NCBI RefSeq assembly: GCF_001544095.1
Contig: NZ_BCPT01000009.1
Coordinates: forward strand, 81,376 to 145,375
DNA from: Enterococcus casseliflavus NBRC 100478
GTDB taxonomy: Bacteria; Bacillota; Bacilli; Lactobacillales; Enterococcaceae
Length of the DNA: 64,000 nucleotides
Direction: 5' to 3'
The position numbers and the translations under genes are program-made. The notes beneath the pieces were generated by a model. It did not search any database and was not told where the DNA came from. It saw only the letters and a list, made by a program, of their open reading frames with translations. Within the stretch, counting starts at the first letter, position 1. The number at the start of each line of letters is the position of its first letter. Shown piece after piece: positions 23,417 through 33,567 of the stretch.

Positions 23417-24116
23417 GATGTGTCACCGTCCCAACCAAACATCCTGCCAAGGTCGCAGCAATTACCGCGATCTCAGCAGTAGAAAAACGCATAAATAAAA
23501 TCAATGTCCCCACAACTGCCCCGAGTACTAAGAGCGTTTGCTGAGTTTTCTTCTTGAGTGGTCGCTCTACTTGAAATAAAAAAAGACCAACAAACATGGC
23601 TACCAAGGCAAAATCTAAGCCTAACGCTTCTGGATCTGGAATAAACGAGCCTAATAGTCCGCCCAAAAAGGTTGCGAAGATCCAACTCAAATACGCCATC
23701 ACGTTCAACCCATGGGTCCATTTCGCTGTGACTGGTTTGTCTTGTTGCAGTGACGTCGTCAAAACGCCATAGGACTCATCAGTCAAAAGCGTCCCAATCC
23801 CAATAGCAGAAAGCAAAGGAGTCTTTTTAAAATAGGAAGCCACTGATAAGCTCATTAAGAAATGTCGTAAATTCACTAAAAAGACGGTTGCGACGATCGT
23901 CATGAAAGGTGCTTGAATCGCGAGTAATGCACAAATAATAAATTGAGCACTGCCTGCATAGACAATAATAGACATTATAATAATTTCAAGAATCGACAAC
24001 CCAACGCCTTTTCCCACGACCCCCATCGCAAAACCAATCCCTAAGTACCCAAGAATCGTTGGTACACAAGCAATGACCCCATCTTCAAAGCGATCATATC
24101 TTTCTATTTTCTGCAC
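23409..24116 (-). CDS. azlC: AzlC family branched-chain amino acid exporter
   Basis: A 235-residue membrane protein with multiple segments and the AzlC motifs GIGFAMGVVGKGVGLS and IVYAGSAQFIICALL, then NLRHFLMSLS. It is the large subunit of the AzlCD exporter. GTG 24116 follows GGAGGG. No regulator gene such as azlB lies next to it in the window, unlike in Bacillus. The 118-base gap to the mapZ-like gene holds no feature I can support. Confidence 0.9.
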   Translation of the reverse strand: MQKIERYDRFEDGVIACVPTILGYLGIGFAMGVVGKGVGLSILEIIIMSIIVYAGSAQFIICALLAIQAPFMTIVATVFLVNLRHFLMSLSVASYFKKTPLLSAIGIGTLLTDESYGVLTTSLQQDKPVTAKWTHGLNVMAYLSWIFATFLGGLLGSFIPDPEALGLDFALVAMFVGLFLFQVERPLKKKTQQTLLVLGAVVGTLILFMRFSTAEIAVIAATLAGCLVGTVTHHD

Positions 24117-24234
24117 AAAAAACCCTCCCTGTTTGAACGATTATCTTTCATCATATCGAAAACAGGGAAGGGAAACAAGTGTTTTTCACATGTACATGTA
24201 ATAACTCTGAAAGTTTTCTAGTGACTCAGGAGAC

Positions 24235-26130
24235 TTAGCGAACGGTGTGATCGTTCCCATTGCCTCTGAAATAGCCAGTTTTGGCGTTTACCGTAAATAA
24301 GTATAGCGGGAACGCTGAATCATCCGTTCCTTTAAGCAAGCTGCCTTGGGCATTTGTCGCATAAAAATTGTAATAGCCTTCGCCGTTGACGATCCGCACG
24401 CGTTCAAAAGTATACCCACCTTCAACCACGTAACCACGGGCAATCGCTGTGGCGATGATTTTTTCTTGGACACCATCTGCCCATACCCAAGCGCTATTGT
24501 TTACATCATTCAAATCACTTTGACGGGCTGGAATGATTGGCTGATTATTGGTGTTTGTCGGCGTATTTGGCGAAAGCACATACTCTTCTTCAGACGTACT
24601 TTGTGCTGGCGTCGCAGCGCTTGTAGAACCGCCGCTCGAACCTGAAGCGTTGTTCTCGGAAGCCGCCGCTTGTGCTGCTTCTTGGGCAGCTTGTTGTTGC
24701 GCCGCTGCTTCTTGCGTAGCGGTTTCACGCTTCGTCAACGCAGTATCGACTTTACGCAATTCAGTCGTAAGACTTTCCACCAATGAATCAATTGGTAAAG
24801 CTTGGACTTTTTTCATCAAGGCATTGTAGTTCTCGCGGGTGACACTTGCAGGTGCTTCACCATCACCACTTAAAGCCACCATGCTCTTCACTGCATTTTG
24901 AACTTCCTCGATCGCGCTGAACTCTTTTTGTCCCATGTCGATGGCTTGATTGATCAACTCATCAAAGGCATCCCCGTTCTCACGCTTCGCCATTGTGACA
25001 GCAGCTGCTTCTTTCAATGAAACTTCTTCCAACTGATCCTCCACAACGGCAGGACTGCTAAAATAGCTGTTGATCTCGGTCAAAGCTGCTAATTTGTCAG
25101 CAATTGTCGCTGCTTCTTGTGACAAGGCATCGTACCGTTCATGGTCTTGAAACTCTGCCAACTGATTCGTCACAGCCGTCAGCTGTTCTGATGTTTTGTC
25201 GTTTTTAATGAACACTCGTTCATCATTTGTATAAAAATCATTCAGCTCATTTTCAATTTGATCGAGTGTACGGTTTTCTTGCGCCAGTTGCGTTTGGCGG
25301 GCAGTTTCTTGTTGCTGCTGTTGATAGTAGTACGCCCAACCGCCACCAGCTGCCACTAATAAACAAGCCGCTGTAATATAGAGTGCTTTGCGAGGACGCT
25401 TCTTTTTTTCGCTAGGCGTCGACGTTTTTTCTTCAGTAGTCGCCTTTTTCGGTGCTTCATCCGCTGCGGTGATCGGCTCAGGAATTGGATCGATCACTGG
25501 TTCTGGCTGCTTCTTCACTTCTTCAATGACCGGATCCGTCACTGGTTCATCTTCGCTTATCAGTAGAGGTTCCTCACTGGCTTGTTCCTGACTTTCTTCT
25601 TCAGTAGCAGACAAATCATCAGTGGCGGCTTCTGCTTCTAGAGCAGCGGCTTTTTCTTCTTCATCAAGTTTGTGTTGGCGGATATAAGCAGCCAAAATAT
25701 CAGCGTCATGCTGTTCCTCCGTACTTAATGCATCGGTTTCACTTGCTTCCTCACTGGCTGATGTCGCATGCTCTTGCGTTGCGCTAGAACTTTCTACTTC
25801 CGTTTTTTCCTCAGCTTCTTTCTTAGAGGCTGATGTGGGGGTTACATGTTGCTCATCGGAAAAAGTCCCTTGCTGCGCGAGGTCGATCGTTTCTTCATTT
25901 GAGGATGGCCGATCACCTAAGTGCTCCTCCATTTTTCCGATCGGGACGTTTTTAAAGTCTGACCAGCGAATATCATCATTTTTATTCTGTGGCTCTTCTG
26001 GCGTAACGGAAGAGTCAGATGTTGGTTCCAGTTCATTCTCCTTTGCCTGGTTCCATTGGAACCCGCAATTGGGACAAACGGGTGTTTCTTCTATTGCTTG
26101 AAATCCACATTCAGGACATGTCTTCTTCAT
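24235..26130 (-). CDS. MapZ-like cell division site-positioning protein with N-terminal zinc ribbon
   Basis: A 631-residue bitopic membrane protein. Residues 1-25 form a zinc ribbon (Cys 5, 8, 19 and 22). A conserved cytoplasmic stretch, RWSDFKNVPIGKMEEHLG, lies at about 55-72, then a long acidic Glu/Ala/Ser-rich region. One membrane segment is at 249-268. Outside, a helical domain (about 270-480) is followed by an Ala/Gln/Ser linker and a C-terminal globular domain (AWVWADGVQEKIIATAI, GYYNFYATNAQGSLL, LFTVNAKTGYFRGNG). This resembles MapZ of streptococci and enterococci, which marks midcell and positions FtsZ. The order of domains supports the call; the name is not certain. It ends 104 bases before azlC. 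Confidence 0.72.
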   Translation of the reverse strand: MKKTCPECGFQAIEETPVCPNCGFQWNQAKENELEPTSDSSVTPEEPQNKNDDIRWSDFKNVPIGKMEEHLGDRPSSNEETIDLAQQGTFSDEQHVTPTSASKKEAEEKTEVESSSATQEHATSASEEASETDALSTEEQHDADILAAYIRQHKLDEEEKAAALEAEAATDDLSATEEESQEQASEEPLLISEDEPVTDPVIEEVKKQPEPVIDPIPEPITAADEAPKKATTEEKTSTPSEKKKRPRKALYITAACLLVAAGGGWAYYYQQQQQETARQTQLAQENRTLDQIENELNDFYTNDERVFIKNDKTSEQLTAVTNQLAEFQDHERYDALSQEAATIADKLAALTEINSYFSSPAVVEDQLEEVSLKEAAAVTMAKRENGDAFDELINQAIDMGQKEFSAIEEVQNAVKSMVALSGDGEAPASVTRENYNALMKKVQALPIDSLVESLTTELRKVDTALTKRETATQEAAAQQQAAQEAAQAAASENNASGSSGGSTSAATPAQSTSEEEYVLSPNTPTNTNNQPIIPARQSDLNDVNNSAWVWADGVQEKIIATAIARGYVVEGGYTFERVRIVNGEGYYNFYATNAQGSLLKGTDDSAFPLYLFTVNAKTGYFRGNGNDHTVR

Positions 26131-26391
26131 TGATTCAAACTGACTCCTTTTGTTTTTTGCATTTCCTTTTATGAAGCAGTCGCCTCTTTCATCAGACGCT
26201 TGCTGTACCTACTGCTTCTTTTTTTAGACCAGCAAATAATGGGTCTTTTTTGACACTTCGTTGTTTGTTACGTTTTGATGCAGATGCACAAAATTAAATT
26301 TATCACATTCTTGGCAATTAGCCAACACTTGCTTGGTTACGTTTTTATTAAGTTCTTTACCAATCTTGTGTCGAGAGGACAGAAACTGAAT
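26131..26391. other. Non-coding gap between rpoD and the mapZ-like gene
   Basis: About 260 AT-rich bases with no supportable gene. It must contain the mapZ-like promoter. A weak AGACC/GGTCT hairpin followed by T on the plus strand lies at 26226-26251, but nothing is transcribed in that direction nearby. A GGAG site lies 13 bases before the mapZ-like ATG, which is a long spacing. Confidence 0.4.
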
Positions 26392-26426
26392 AAAAAAGAC
26401 TTTCCAAAGGGTTCCTTTGGAAAGTC
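26392..26426 (-). terminator. rpoD terminator
   Basis: GACTTTCCAAAGG (26398-26410) pairs perfectly with CCTTTGGAAAGTC (26414-26426) around a 3-base loop, followed on the minus strand by six T. It ends the dnaG-rpoD transcript. Confidence 0.92.
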
Positions 26427-26438
26427 GATAAACCTTGA

Positions 26439-27545
26439 TTATTCTAAGAAATCTTTCAATTGTTTTGAACGAGATGGATGGCGTAGTTTCCGTAATGCTT
26501 TTGCTTCGATCTGACGAATCCGTTCTCTCGTTACCCCAAAGACTTTGCCGACTTCTTCTAATGTCCGAGTACGACCATCATCGATTCCGAAACGCAAGCG
26601 CAGCACGTTTTCTTCACGGTCAGTCAACGTATCCAGTACATCTTCTAGCTGCTCTTTCAACAGCTCATAAGCCGCATGCTCTGCTGGACTTGTGGCATCT
26701 TGGTCTTCAATAAAATCACCTAGATGAGAATCGTCTTCTTCACCGATCGGTGTTTCTAATGAAACAGGTTCTTGAGCGATCTTCAAGATTTCACGAACTT
26801 TTTCCGTCGGCAGATCCATTTCTGCGCCGATTTCTTCTGGTGTCGGTTCGCGCCCTAAGTCTTGCAGCAATTGCCGTTGAATACGGATCAATTTGTTGAT
26901 GGTTTCCACCATATGCACAGGAATACGAATGGTTCGCGCTTGGTCAGCGATCGCACGGGTGATCGCTTGACGGATCCACCAGGTCGCATACGTCGAGAAT
27001 TTGAACCCTTTGCGGTAGTCGAATTTCTCAACGGCTTTCATCAAGCCCATGTTTCCTTCTTGGATCAAATCAAGGAATTGCATTCCTCGACCCACATAAC
27101 GTTTGGCAATACTAACGACCAAACGTAGGTTGGCTTCTGCCAAACGCTGTTTTGCCTCTTGATCGCCTTCTTCGATTTTCAGTGCGAGCGCCACTTCTTC
27201 TTCTGCGGTCAATAACGGCACACGACCGATTTCTTTCAAGTACATCCGAACGGGGTCATTGATTTTCACACCAGTTGGTGCAGACAGATCTTCTTGAGGT
27301 TGTGTTTCTTGTCGTTTTTCATTGCTCTTTAGACTATGGACTGAAGGCTCTCCATTTTCATCCACGACACTGATGCCTGAATCCTCCAGTTTTTGAATTA
27401 ATTTGTCCATTGCATCAGCATCCAAAGTATACGGCGTTGCTAAACGATTCGTAATGTCATCGTAAACAACTTGCCCCTTTGTTTTGTTTTCTCGGATGTA
27501 TTCGGCAACTGCTTTGTCATACGTTTTTTTTGTTTCTTCTGCCAT
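26439..27545 (-). CDS. rpoD: Primary RNA polymerase sigma factor (SigA/RpoD)
   Basis: A 368-residue sigma-70. Region 1.2 starts [20 protein letters not shown], regions 2.1-2.4 include [39 protein letters not shown] (in parts), and region 4.2 has [28 protein letters not shown]. The short Firmicute form lacks the large non-conserved insert of E. coli. It directs transcription of housekeeping genes. It is 23 bases downstream of dnaG, the standard pairing. Confidence 0.97.
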   Translation of the reverse strand: MAEETKKTYDKAVAEYIRENKTKGQVVYDDITNRLATPYTLDADAMDKLIQKLEDSGISVVDENGEPSVHSLKSNEKRQETQPQEDLSAPTGVKINDPVRMYLKEIGRVPLLTAEEEVALALKIEEGDQEAKQRLAEANLRLVVSIAKRYVGRGMQFLDLIQEGNMGLMKAVEKFDYRKGFKFSTYATWWIRQAITRAIADQARTIRIPVHMVETINKLIRIQRQLLQDLGREPTPEEIGAEMDLPTEKVREILKIAQEPVSLETPIGEEDDSHLGDFIEDQDATSPAEHAAYELLKEQLEDVLDTLTDREENVLRLRFGIDDGRTRTLEEVGKVFGVTRERIRQIEAKALRKLRHPSRSKQLKDFLE

Positions 27546-27568
27546 GAAAGAAAGCCCCTTTCAGTTCG

Positions 27569-29404
27569 CTATTTAGCTTGTTTCAACCGTTTGGTCAAAT
27601 CAATGATTTCGATCGCAAGTTCAAGTTCTAATTGCTGGTTTCCTTTTTGTCTTGCTTCTTGCTGCTGGATTCGTTTTTGATTGATTTCTTCAGCAATGCC
27701 CGACTTTTGAAATACCTGCAGAATGTCCTGAAATTCTTGTTCAGTCCCTTCCTCAGAAGCTTTAAGATCTGCAATATCGATCACCATTTTTTTCATTGAA
27801 TCTTCTTTTAAAAAATCTAAGAACTTTGCTAAAACAAAGTGTTCTTCTGTTTCCATATACGCATCAAACAGCAGATAAAGCTGTTGGTAACGATCATGGA
27901 TAAAGGATATGCCACTCGCTCGAAAGCGATGGTTTAACGTACTGTCATGAAACAAACGGTACAATAATAATTCTTGTGCTTTTTCTACCTGTGTTTTGGG
28001 CTGCTGCCGCGTTGGCGGCGTAAAGACCATAGGATTGGTTGTTGGCGCTGGCGGCGGTGCATCTTGCCGCGGCTGCTGCTCTTGCCGGTTTTGCTTGAGC
28101 TGCTGCTGCAAGGTCTCACGGCTCAAGTTGAACTCTGTGGACAACTGAGTCAAATAACGGTCTTGCTCCAGCAAAGAATCCACCCGCTGTAATTCCTTTA
28201 AAACGACTTGGACATAATCTAGCTGCTCTTTCTCATTGGCCAAATTTCGATTTGCTCGATGGTAATCCATTTTGAAAGCAAAGACGGTTTCTTTCCCATG
28301 TACAGCTAATTTATAAAAAGCTTCTGTCCCATATTTGCGCAAATAGTCATCTGGGTCCATCCGTTCCGGCACTCGAACCACAGATAATTTCAAGCGGCTA
28401 TTGTTTTGCAAAAGATCGATCCCACGGTTCGTGGCTTCAACCCCTGCACTATCTCCATCGTAACAAAGAATCACTTCTTGTGCCACTCGCTCGATGTGAG
28501 CGATCTGCTGATTGGTCAGGCTGGTCCCCATCGAGGCGATCCCATTTTCGATCCCTGCTTGCCAAGCGGCGATCACGTCCATAAATCCTTCAAATAAATA
28601 CACTTGACCATCTTTACGCATCGCTCGTCGCGCTTTGTCAAAGTTGAAAAGAACCTCGCGTTTATTGAAAAGAATCGTTTCAGGACTATTTAAATATTTT
28701 GGTTGGTCTTGATCACCGACTTTTTCGCTTGCTAACCACCGACCAGAAAAACCAATCGTTTTCCCCTGAGGATTGCGGATCGGAAACATGATTCTCTGGT
28801 AAAAGCGATCCGCCAGTGAGCCATCGTTGCGCTGAACAAAGAGTCCTGTATCAGGAAAAAACTCTGCTTTGGCTTTTTCATTCAAAAAAACTTTCTCCAA
28901 AAACGAGCGTTCATTCGGTGCAAAGCCAATATTGAACTCTTCGATCAGTGCCATCGTCAATCCACGATCTAATAAATAATCAAGTGCTTCTTGTCCAGCA
29001 GCCGTATTCACCAACATGTGATGATAGACTTCGGCGGCTTTTTCATGTAACGCAATCAATTGACTCGTTTGTGAGGTCGCTTCATTGATGCCTTCAGACT
29101 GCTGATATTGCGGATCAAGAGGAATATCATTCATTTCTGCTACTTTGACGACTGCTTCTGGAAAACTGATCCCTTCAAGCTCCTGTAAGAAACCATACAC
29201 ATTTCCACCACGACCACAACCAAAGCAATGAAAAATTTGTTTGTCCTCTGCAACGGAAAAAGAAGGTGATTTTTCATTATGGAACGGACACAAACCAAAA
29301 TAATTTTTTCCAGACTTCTTTAACTGGACATACTGTCCTACGATATCGACGATATTGCTACGTTCGCGAATGTCGTCAATGACCGTTTGAGGAATTCGTG
29401 CCAT
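27569..29404 (-). CDS. dnaG: DNA primase
   Basis: A 611-residue primase. The N-terminal zinc domain uses Cys 39, His 42, Cys 60 and Cys 63 (CPFH...CFGCG). The TOPRIM core includes YLFEGFMDVIAAWQAG and ILCYDGDSAGVEA. The C-terminal part contacts the DnaB helicase and is Gln-rich near residue 440. It makes RNA primers for replication. ATG 29404 has GGAGGTGAGTGG upstream. Confidence 0.97.
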   Translation of the reverse strand: MARIPQTVIDDIRERSNIVDIVGQYVQLKKSGKNYFGLCPFHNEKSPSFSVAEDKQIFHCFGCGRGGNVYGFLQELEGISFPEAVVKVAEMNDIPLDPQYQQSEGINEATSQTSQLIALHEKAAEVYHHMLVNTAAGQEALDYLLDRGLTMALIEEFNIGFAPNERSFLEKVFLNEKAKAEFFPDTGLFVQRNDGSLADRFYQRIMFPIRNPQGKTIGFSGRWLASEKVGDQDQPKYLNSPETILFNKREVLFNFDKARRAMRKDGQVYLFEGFMDVIAAWQAGIENGIASMGTSLTNQQIAHIERVAQEVILCYDGDSAGVEATNRGIDLLQNNSRLKLSVVRVPERMDPDDYLRKYGTEAFYKLAVHGKETVFAFKMDYHRANRNLANEKEQLDYVQVVLKELQRVDSLLEQDRYLTQLSTEFNLSRETLQQQLKQNRQEQQPRQDAPPPAPTTNPMVFTPPTRQQPKTQVEKAQELLLYRLFHDSTLNHRFRASGISFIHDRYQQLYLLFDAYMETEEHFVLAKFLDFLKEDSMKKMVIDIADLKASEEGTEQEFQDILQVFQKSGIAEEINQKRIQQQEARQKGNQQLELELAIEIIDLTKRLKQAK

Positions 29405-29446
29405 CCACTCACCTCCATTTGGTAAGTATTCATCGGTTTACTAGGT

Positions 29447-29476
29447 AAAAAAACGCACTAATAGATATCAGTGCGA
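29447..29476 (-). terminator. Terminator upstream of dnaG
   Basis: On the minus strand CGCACT pairs with AGTGCG (29454-29459 and 29470-29475) and is followed by seven T. It ends the lysozyme-like gene before the dnaG leader. Confidence 0.75.
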
Positions 29477-29562
29477 AGAATAATTAGACAGAATCACTCA
29501 TAATGATTTTACCATATTTTATTTGTATTTCAAGCTTTTTTGTTTCACTTATTTTACAACGC

Positions 29563-30192
29563 TTATGAAAAGAAACGCGCCGTAACATTGATCTTCCATT
29601 GATTCATTTTTATTAAATCAGCGTAGAATAAATTGCCGCCGTTATGATACAGGTGACCACCATTATAAAAAACGGATTGGATGCCCCAGTAACGATAGGT
29701 TTGTTCAGTATCATTGCCTAACAATGGAGATAAAACCTCTCTGGAATATGTTTCTGCTAACTCTAAGGTGTTTACTCCCCCTCGGGCAGCGACATAATCA
29801 ATATAATCTGTACCAAAATTATACGCCTGTACGGCGGTCCAAAGATCACAGTTCATTTGCTCGGCTTTTTCAATCAACTCTGCTAAATAGGAAACACCTT
29901 GTTCGATGCTTTGTTCTGGCGTATCGAACTGATTTTGTTTTCCATAAACACTTTCAGAACTTTGCATCGGGTCGTTGCCTTGTCCTTTTGACTCCGTCAG
30001 CATGATGCTCATGGCTAATGACTGATATTCAGAGATGTCGTGGGCTTGCGTCTGTTGCGCGATTGCTTCTTCATACGCATAGACAGCTTTCAATGCCGTG
30101 TAGTTTCGATAGACCCAAACCCCTGCCCCGATCAGTAGCAGCACGAGGGCCAGCTTCAGTATAAATCCTAGGAAACGTCGAATTTTTCTCAT
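29563..30192 (-). CDS. Membrane-anchored lysozyme-like protein (PvaA-type)
   Basis: A 209-residue protein from ATG 30192 (an in-frame ATG at 30201 is also possible; neither has a strong site). Residues 8-27 are a membrane anchor. The outer domain is the lysozyme-like fold found in pneumococcal vaccine antigen A: SLAMSIMLTESKGQGNDPMQSSES, then GVSYLAELI, LWTAVQAYNFG and YSREVLSPLLG (in parts). The Glu of LTESKG is the likely catalytic acid. It is expected to cut or bind peptidoglycan on the outer face. Activity is inferred. It is transcribed with its own terminator. Confidence 0.82.
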   Translation of the reverse strand: MRKIRRFLGFILKLALVLLLIGAGVWVYRNYTALKAVYAYEEAIAQQTQAHDISEYQSLAMSIMLTESKGQGNDPMQSSESVYGKQNQFDTPEQSIEQGVSYLAELIEKAEQMNCDLWTAVQAYNFGTDYIDYVAARGGVNTLELAETYSREVLSPLLGNDTEQTYRYWGIQSVFYNGGHLYHNGGNLFYADLIKMNQWKINVTARFFS

Positions 30193-30305
30193 CAAATACA
30201 TCCCATCTTTTCTAAGTCAGAATCTATCGTACTATGAAATGAACGGGCTGACTAGAATTTTTTCTCTCCTAAAAAATCCTTAATAAAATCACAAGATTAT
30301 TTAGA

Positions 30306-30396
30306 AAAAAACAAGCAATCCTAAGCTGACTGAGGGATTGGCGATCTTTTGACAAGAAAAAGGAAACAGCGCTTCTTCAAAAGGAAGCACTGTTTC
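30306..30396 (-). terminator. tuf terminators
   Basis: Two hairpins follow tuf on the minus strand. GAAACAGCGCTTC pairs with GAAGCACTGTTTC (30363-30375 and 30384-30396, one mismatch) with a T-rich tract after it. CAATCC pairs with GGATTG (30316-30321 and 30335-30340), followed by TTTTTTT. The first is the main terminator, the second a back-up. The 203-base gap holds no gene. Confidence 0.78.
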
Positions 30397-30404
30397 ACTC
30401 ATCA

Positions 30405-31592
30405 TTATTTTTCGATCGTGGTGACAATACCAGAACCGACTGTTCGTCCACCTTCACGAATCGAGAAGGTCGTTCCATTTTCTACAGCGATCGGATGGAT
30501 CAATTCCACATCGATCGTTACGTTGTCACCAGGCATCACCATTTCCGTTCCTTCTGGTAAAACGATATTCCCAGTTACGTCCGTTGTACGGAAGTAAAAT
30601 TGTGGGCGATAATTATTAAAGAATGGGGTATGGCGACCGCCTTCTTCTTTTGTCAACACATAGACTTCCGCTTGGAATTTCGTATGCGGTGTGATAGAAC
30701 CTGGTTTTGCTAACACTTGGCCACGTTCAATTTCATCACGGGTGATGCCCCGTAACAATACCCCTACGTTATCGCCAGCTTCTCCGAAGTCCATCGTTTT
30801 GCGGAACATTTCTACCCCTGTCACGACTGCTTTTTGTGTTTCAGGTTTGATTCCGACGATTTCTACTTCATCCCCGACTTTTACCATGCCGCGATCGATC
30901 CGACCAGAAGCAACGGTCCCCCGTCCTGTGATCGAAAAGACATCTTCGATCGGTAACAACAATGGTTTGTCAGTATCACGTTCTGGCGTTGGGATATATT
31001 CATCTACTGTATCCATCAGCGTTAAGATCGCTGCTTCAGCATCTGGGTCCCCTTCCAAGGCTTTTAACGCAGAGCCCTTGATCACAGGAATGTCGTCGCC
31101 AGGAAAATCATATTCAGTCAGCAATTCTCTGACTTCCATTTCAACTAAATCGATCAACTCGTCATCATCGACAAGGTCCGTCTTATTCAAAAAGACGATC
31201 AAATGTTTCACACCCACTTGACGAGAAAGCAAAATATGCTCCCGTGTTTGTGGCATTGGGCCATCTGTCGCTGATACGACCAAGATTGCACCGTCCATTT
31301 GAGCAGCCCCTGTAATCATATTTTTCACATAATCCGCGTGTCCAGGTGCATCGATATGGGCATAGTGCCGTTTTTCCGTTTCATATTCCACATGAGCAGT
31401 ATTGATTGTGATACCACGTTCGCGTTCCTCAGGAGCCGCGTCGATACTTGCGTAATCTTGCGGATTGGCAAGCCCTTTTTTCCCAAGAACTGTGGTAATT
31501 GCAGCAGTCAAGGTGGTTTTCCCATGGTCGACGTGTCCAATCGTTCCGATGTTGACATGGGGTTTGCTACGATCATAATGTTGTTTTGCCAT
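30405..31592 (-). CDS. tuf: Elongation factor Tu
   Basis: A 395-residue EF-Tu. G1 GHVDHGKT lies at residues 19-26, DAPGH follows near 81, and NKTD near 136; domains 2 and 3 end with [15 protein letters not shown]. It brings aminoacyl-tRNA to the ribosome. It stands alone here, without fusA or rpsG. ATG 31592 has a GGAGG site and the promoter upstream is strong. Confidence 0.98.
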   Translation of the reverse strand: MAKQHYDRSKPHVNIGTIGHVDHGKTTLTAAITTVLGKKGLANPQDYASIDAAPEERERGITINTAHVEYETEKRHYAHIDAPGHADYVKNMITGAAQMDGAILVVSATDGPMPQTREHILLSRQVGVKHLIVFLNKTDLVDDDELIDLVEMEVRELLTEYDFPGDDIPVIKGSALKALEGDPDAEAAILTLMDTVDEYIPTPERDTDKPLLLPIEDVFSITGRGTVASGRIDRGMVKVGDEVEIVGIKPETQKAVVTGVEMFRKTMDFGEAGDNVGVLLRGITRDEIERGQVLAKPGSITPHTKFQAEVYVLTKEEGGRHTPFFNNYRPQFYFRTTDVTGNIVLPEGTEMVMPGDNVTIDVELIHPIAVENGTTFSIREGGRTVGSGIVTTIEK

Positions 31593-31708
31593 ATTGTTTC
31601 CCTCCTAGAGAAAGTTGAGTCGTTGGTTGACTCGAATCATATTTTTGCGATTTACGCTTCCAAAGAGATAAGGATTAACTTATTTTTTGTAAGTTTAAAT
31701 CTACCCTT

Positions 31709-31736
31709 ATTATAGGTCAAAATTAGTCAAAGTCAA
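31709..31736 (-). promoter_or_regulatory. tuf promoter
   Basis: On the minus strand TTGACT (31731-31736) and TATAAT (31709-31714) are 16 bases apart, near consensus, giving a leader of about 110 bases to tuf. Confidence 0.75.
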
Positions 31737-31838
31737 GCAAGAGGTCTCGGCAGCTAATCCCTAAGAATTTCTTTGCTTTTTGTGATCCATTGGACGCAAG
31801 CCTAGTTTTTATGAATAATAGAAGATGAGGTGAGAAAT

Positions 31839-32198
31839 GTGAAGAAAATCATTGCAGCGCTGGTTTTTACAGCAATTTTCCTTGGCGGCTGCTTCCTTAC
31901 TTATGACTATTACTATGGTGGAAGTGACTACTATACAGTTATCAACGGTGAAGGCGAACACGATACCGAAGTCAGTGACGAGGGGGTCGTTGAAAACATC
32001 TATCGTTATACACAAACAGCCTACAGCGCCTCTGGTGACGTCAAAACGGTCAAAATGAATGAACACCGTTCCGCTCCTTTGAAAGAAGGTGCCTATTTGA
32101 AACTACTGGTCAATCCAAACAAAGGCGTTATAAGCTGGGAAGAAGTTTCTGAAGAAGACGTTCCTCAAGCAGCTCTTGAAAAGTTGACCCCTCAATAA
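31839..32198 (+). CDS. YxeA family exported protein
   Basis: A 119-residue protein of the YxeA family. The N-terminus (KKIIAALVFTAIFLGGC) is a signal peptide ending in a lipobox-like LGGC, so it may be a lipoprotein. The YYGGSDYYTVING motif and the C-terminal KEGAYLKLLVN segment are typical of YxeA. The frame opens at GTG 31830, but GTG 31839 is better placed after GAGGTGA. No function is established for the family. It is a single gene with its own terminator. Confidence 0.7.
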   Translation: MKKIIAALVFTAIFLGGCFLTYDYYYGGSDYYTVINGEGEHDTEVSDEGVVENIYRYTQTAYSASGDVKTVKMNEHRSAPLKEGAYLKLLVNPNKGVISWEEVSEEDVPQAALEKLTPQ

Positions 32199-32230
32199 TT
32201 GCTGCTGTCGATCAAGCAAGCGTCTGTAAA

Positions 32231-32274
32231 AAAGCAGGCCGTCCTCTTTCTAAATGAGGACGCCCTGCTTTTTG
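32231..32274 (+). terminator. Terminator after the YxeA gene
   Basis: A 14-base stem with one mismatch (32233-32246 with 32256-32269), followed by five T. The region from here to 32393 holds no gene I can see. Confidence 0.88.
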
Positions 32275-32393
32275 TGCTCTATAATTTATGGGCCTGATGA
32301 ATCAGAATTGATTCTTCAGCTCCATTTTCATTATTGACAAAGAGCCGCTTTTTTGTACTTGTTCTGCCATCGTCTGCTTAGAAACAGCTCTTG

Positions 32394-33398
32394 TTACATC
32401 CGATTAATCACTTCTTCTACATTTTTGATCGTTACGGAAATCGTGCCATCGGGATTATTGATAAATTCGATCAAATTCGGATCTCGGTAAACATCCAAAG
32501 GAACGATCAATTCGATTCCATTCGATAATTTTAGTTTTTGCTTACCAAATTTTTTCTCCGAGATCTCACGAACATCCCGCATCATCGGTGCTTGATTGAC
32601 GAATCCTTTTTCAACCACTTCTTCTTGAAATGAAAGCTGAGCAGTAATATTGTCTTTAAAGACTTTTTGCGCCACTTCACTCACATCGATATGACCAGAC
32701 TCTTCGATCGTGTCGTAGACCGCTTCTTTCAAATCGGCAACAACGTTATAGGTGGGTGTTTCAAATTTCTGACCAATTTTTTCGGCTACTTTTTTGATGA
32801 CTTTGACATTTTCTTCTAAAGATGGGATCGGTTCGGCATCAATGACTTTTGTTGAAAAGTAGGCGTATTTTTCACCTGAAAAGCTATATTTCTTTTCAAT
32901 CAGTTCAAAGTCTAAGCTCTCCACATCGATCGTGATCCCTTCATCTGCCTTTTGGGTTTTACCTGCTAGTAAGGCACGATGCAAAATCAAATTATTTTCG
33001 ATCCCAGCCTCCCCATTATCAATAAAATGCGTATAGCCATCTTGATAATTGACCTTCAAAAAAGCCAGCTGCATTCTTGTATCTAATTCATATAAGACGA
33101 CAAACGCATCCGCACTTGGCGCATCTTCACTTTCCTTGTACGCTTCATACCAGCGTTGCACGATCGCTTCACTGGCTGCGATAAAGTCGTCTGGTGCTTG
33201 TTTGACCAATTGAGCGATCGTTGAAGTTTCGAGTAAACGACCTGTTTTGGTTTGCGGTGTAGCAAGTTTCTGTATTTTCTTCGTCAAATAATCACGAATG
33301 TATTCCGTTGTTAAATCAAGTTCAACTTGAGAAAAAACTGGATCGCCTGTTTGACGGTCCACAATGTGTAAAATCGCATGTTTCAAATAAATATCCAT
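32394..33398 (-). CDS. Nucleoid-associated protein, NdpA/YejK family
   Basis: A 334-residue protein. The N-terminus (MDIYLKHAILHIVDRQTG) and the central FIDNGEAGIENNLILHRALL and YAYFSTKVID stretches fit the NdpA/YejK family (PF04245), whose members associate with the nucleoid. Its precise role is unknown. It is monocistronic, starting at ATG 33398 with AAGGAGCGTAACCA upstream. No phage or plasmid feature is next to it. Confidence 0.75.
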   Translation of the reverse strand: MDIYLKHAILHIVDRQTGDPVFSQVELDLTTEYIRDYLTKKIQKLATPQTKTGRLLETSTIAQLVKQAPDDFIAASEAIVQRWYEAYKESEDAPSADAFVVLYELDTRMQLAFLKVNYQDGYTHFIDNGEAGIENNLILHRALLAGKTQKADEGITIDVESLDFELIEKKYSFSGEKYAYFSTKVIDAEPIPSLEENVKVIKKVAEKIGQKFETPTYNVVADLKEAVYDTIEESGHIDVSEVAQKVFKDNITAQLSFQEEVVEKGFVNQAPMMRDVREISEKKFGKQKLKLSNGIELIVPLDVYRDPNLIEFINNPDGTISVTIKNVEEVINRM

Positions 33399-33567
33399 TG
33401 GTTACGCTCCTTATCCATTTGTCTAGTGTACAAAATAAATAGGCGAACTGACAAGAGCGAATCGGCATTTTCCTTCAACATTCGCTTTCTTTTTAAAAGG
33501 TGCAATCATTGGAAATTCCTGCCTCGTCTGCTAAACTAGAAGTATCACAGAAAACGGAGGAATGAAC

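Noticed and set aside
30691..31221. 176-codon frame on the plus strand inside tuf
   Set aside because: It is antisense to the highly conserved EF-Tu gene, has no ribosome-binding site, and reflects codon bias of tuf.
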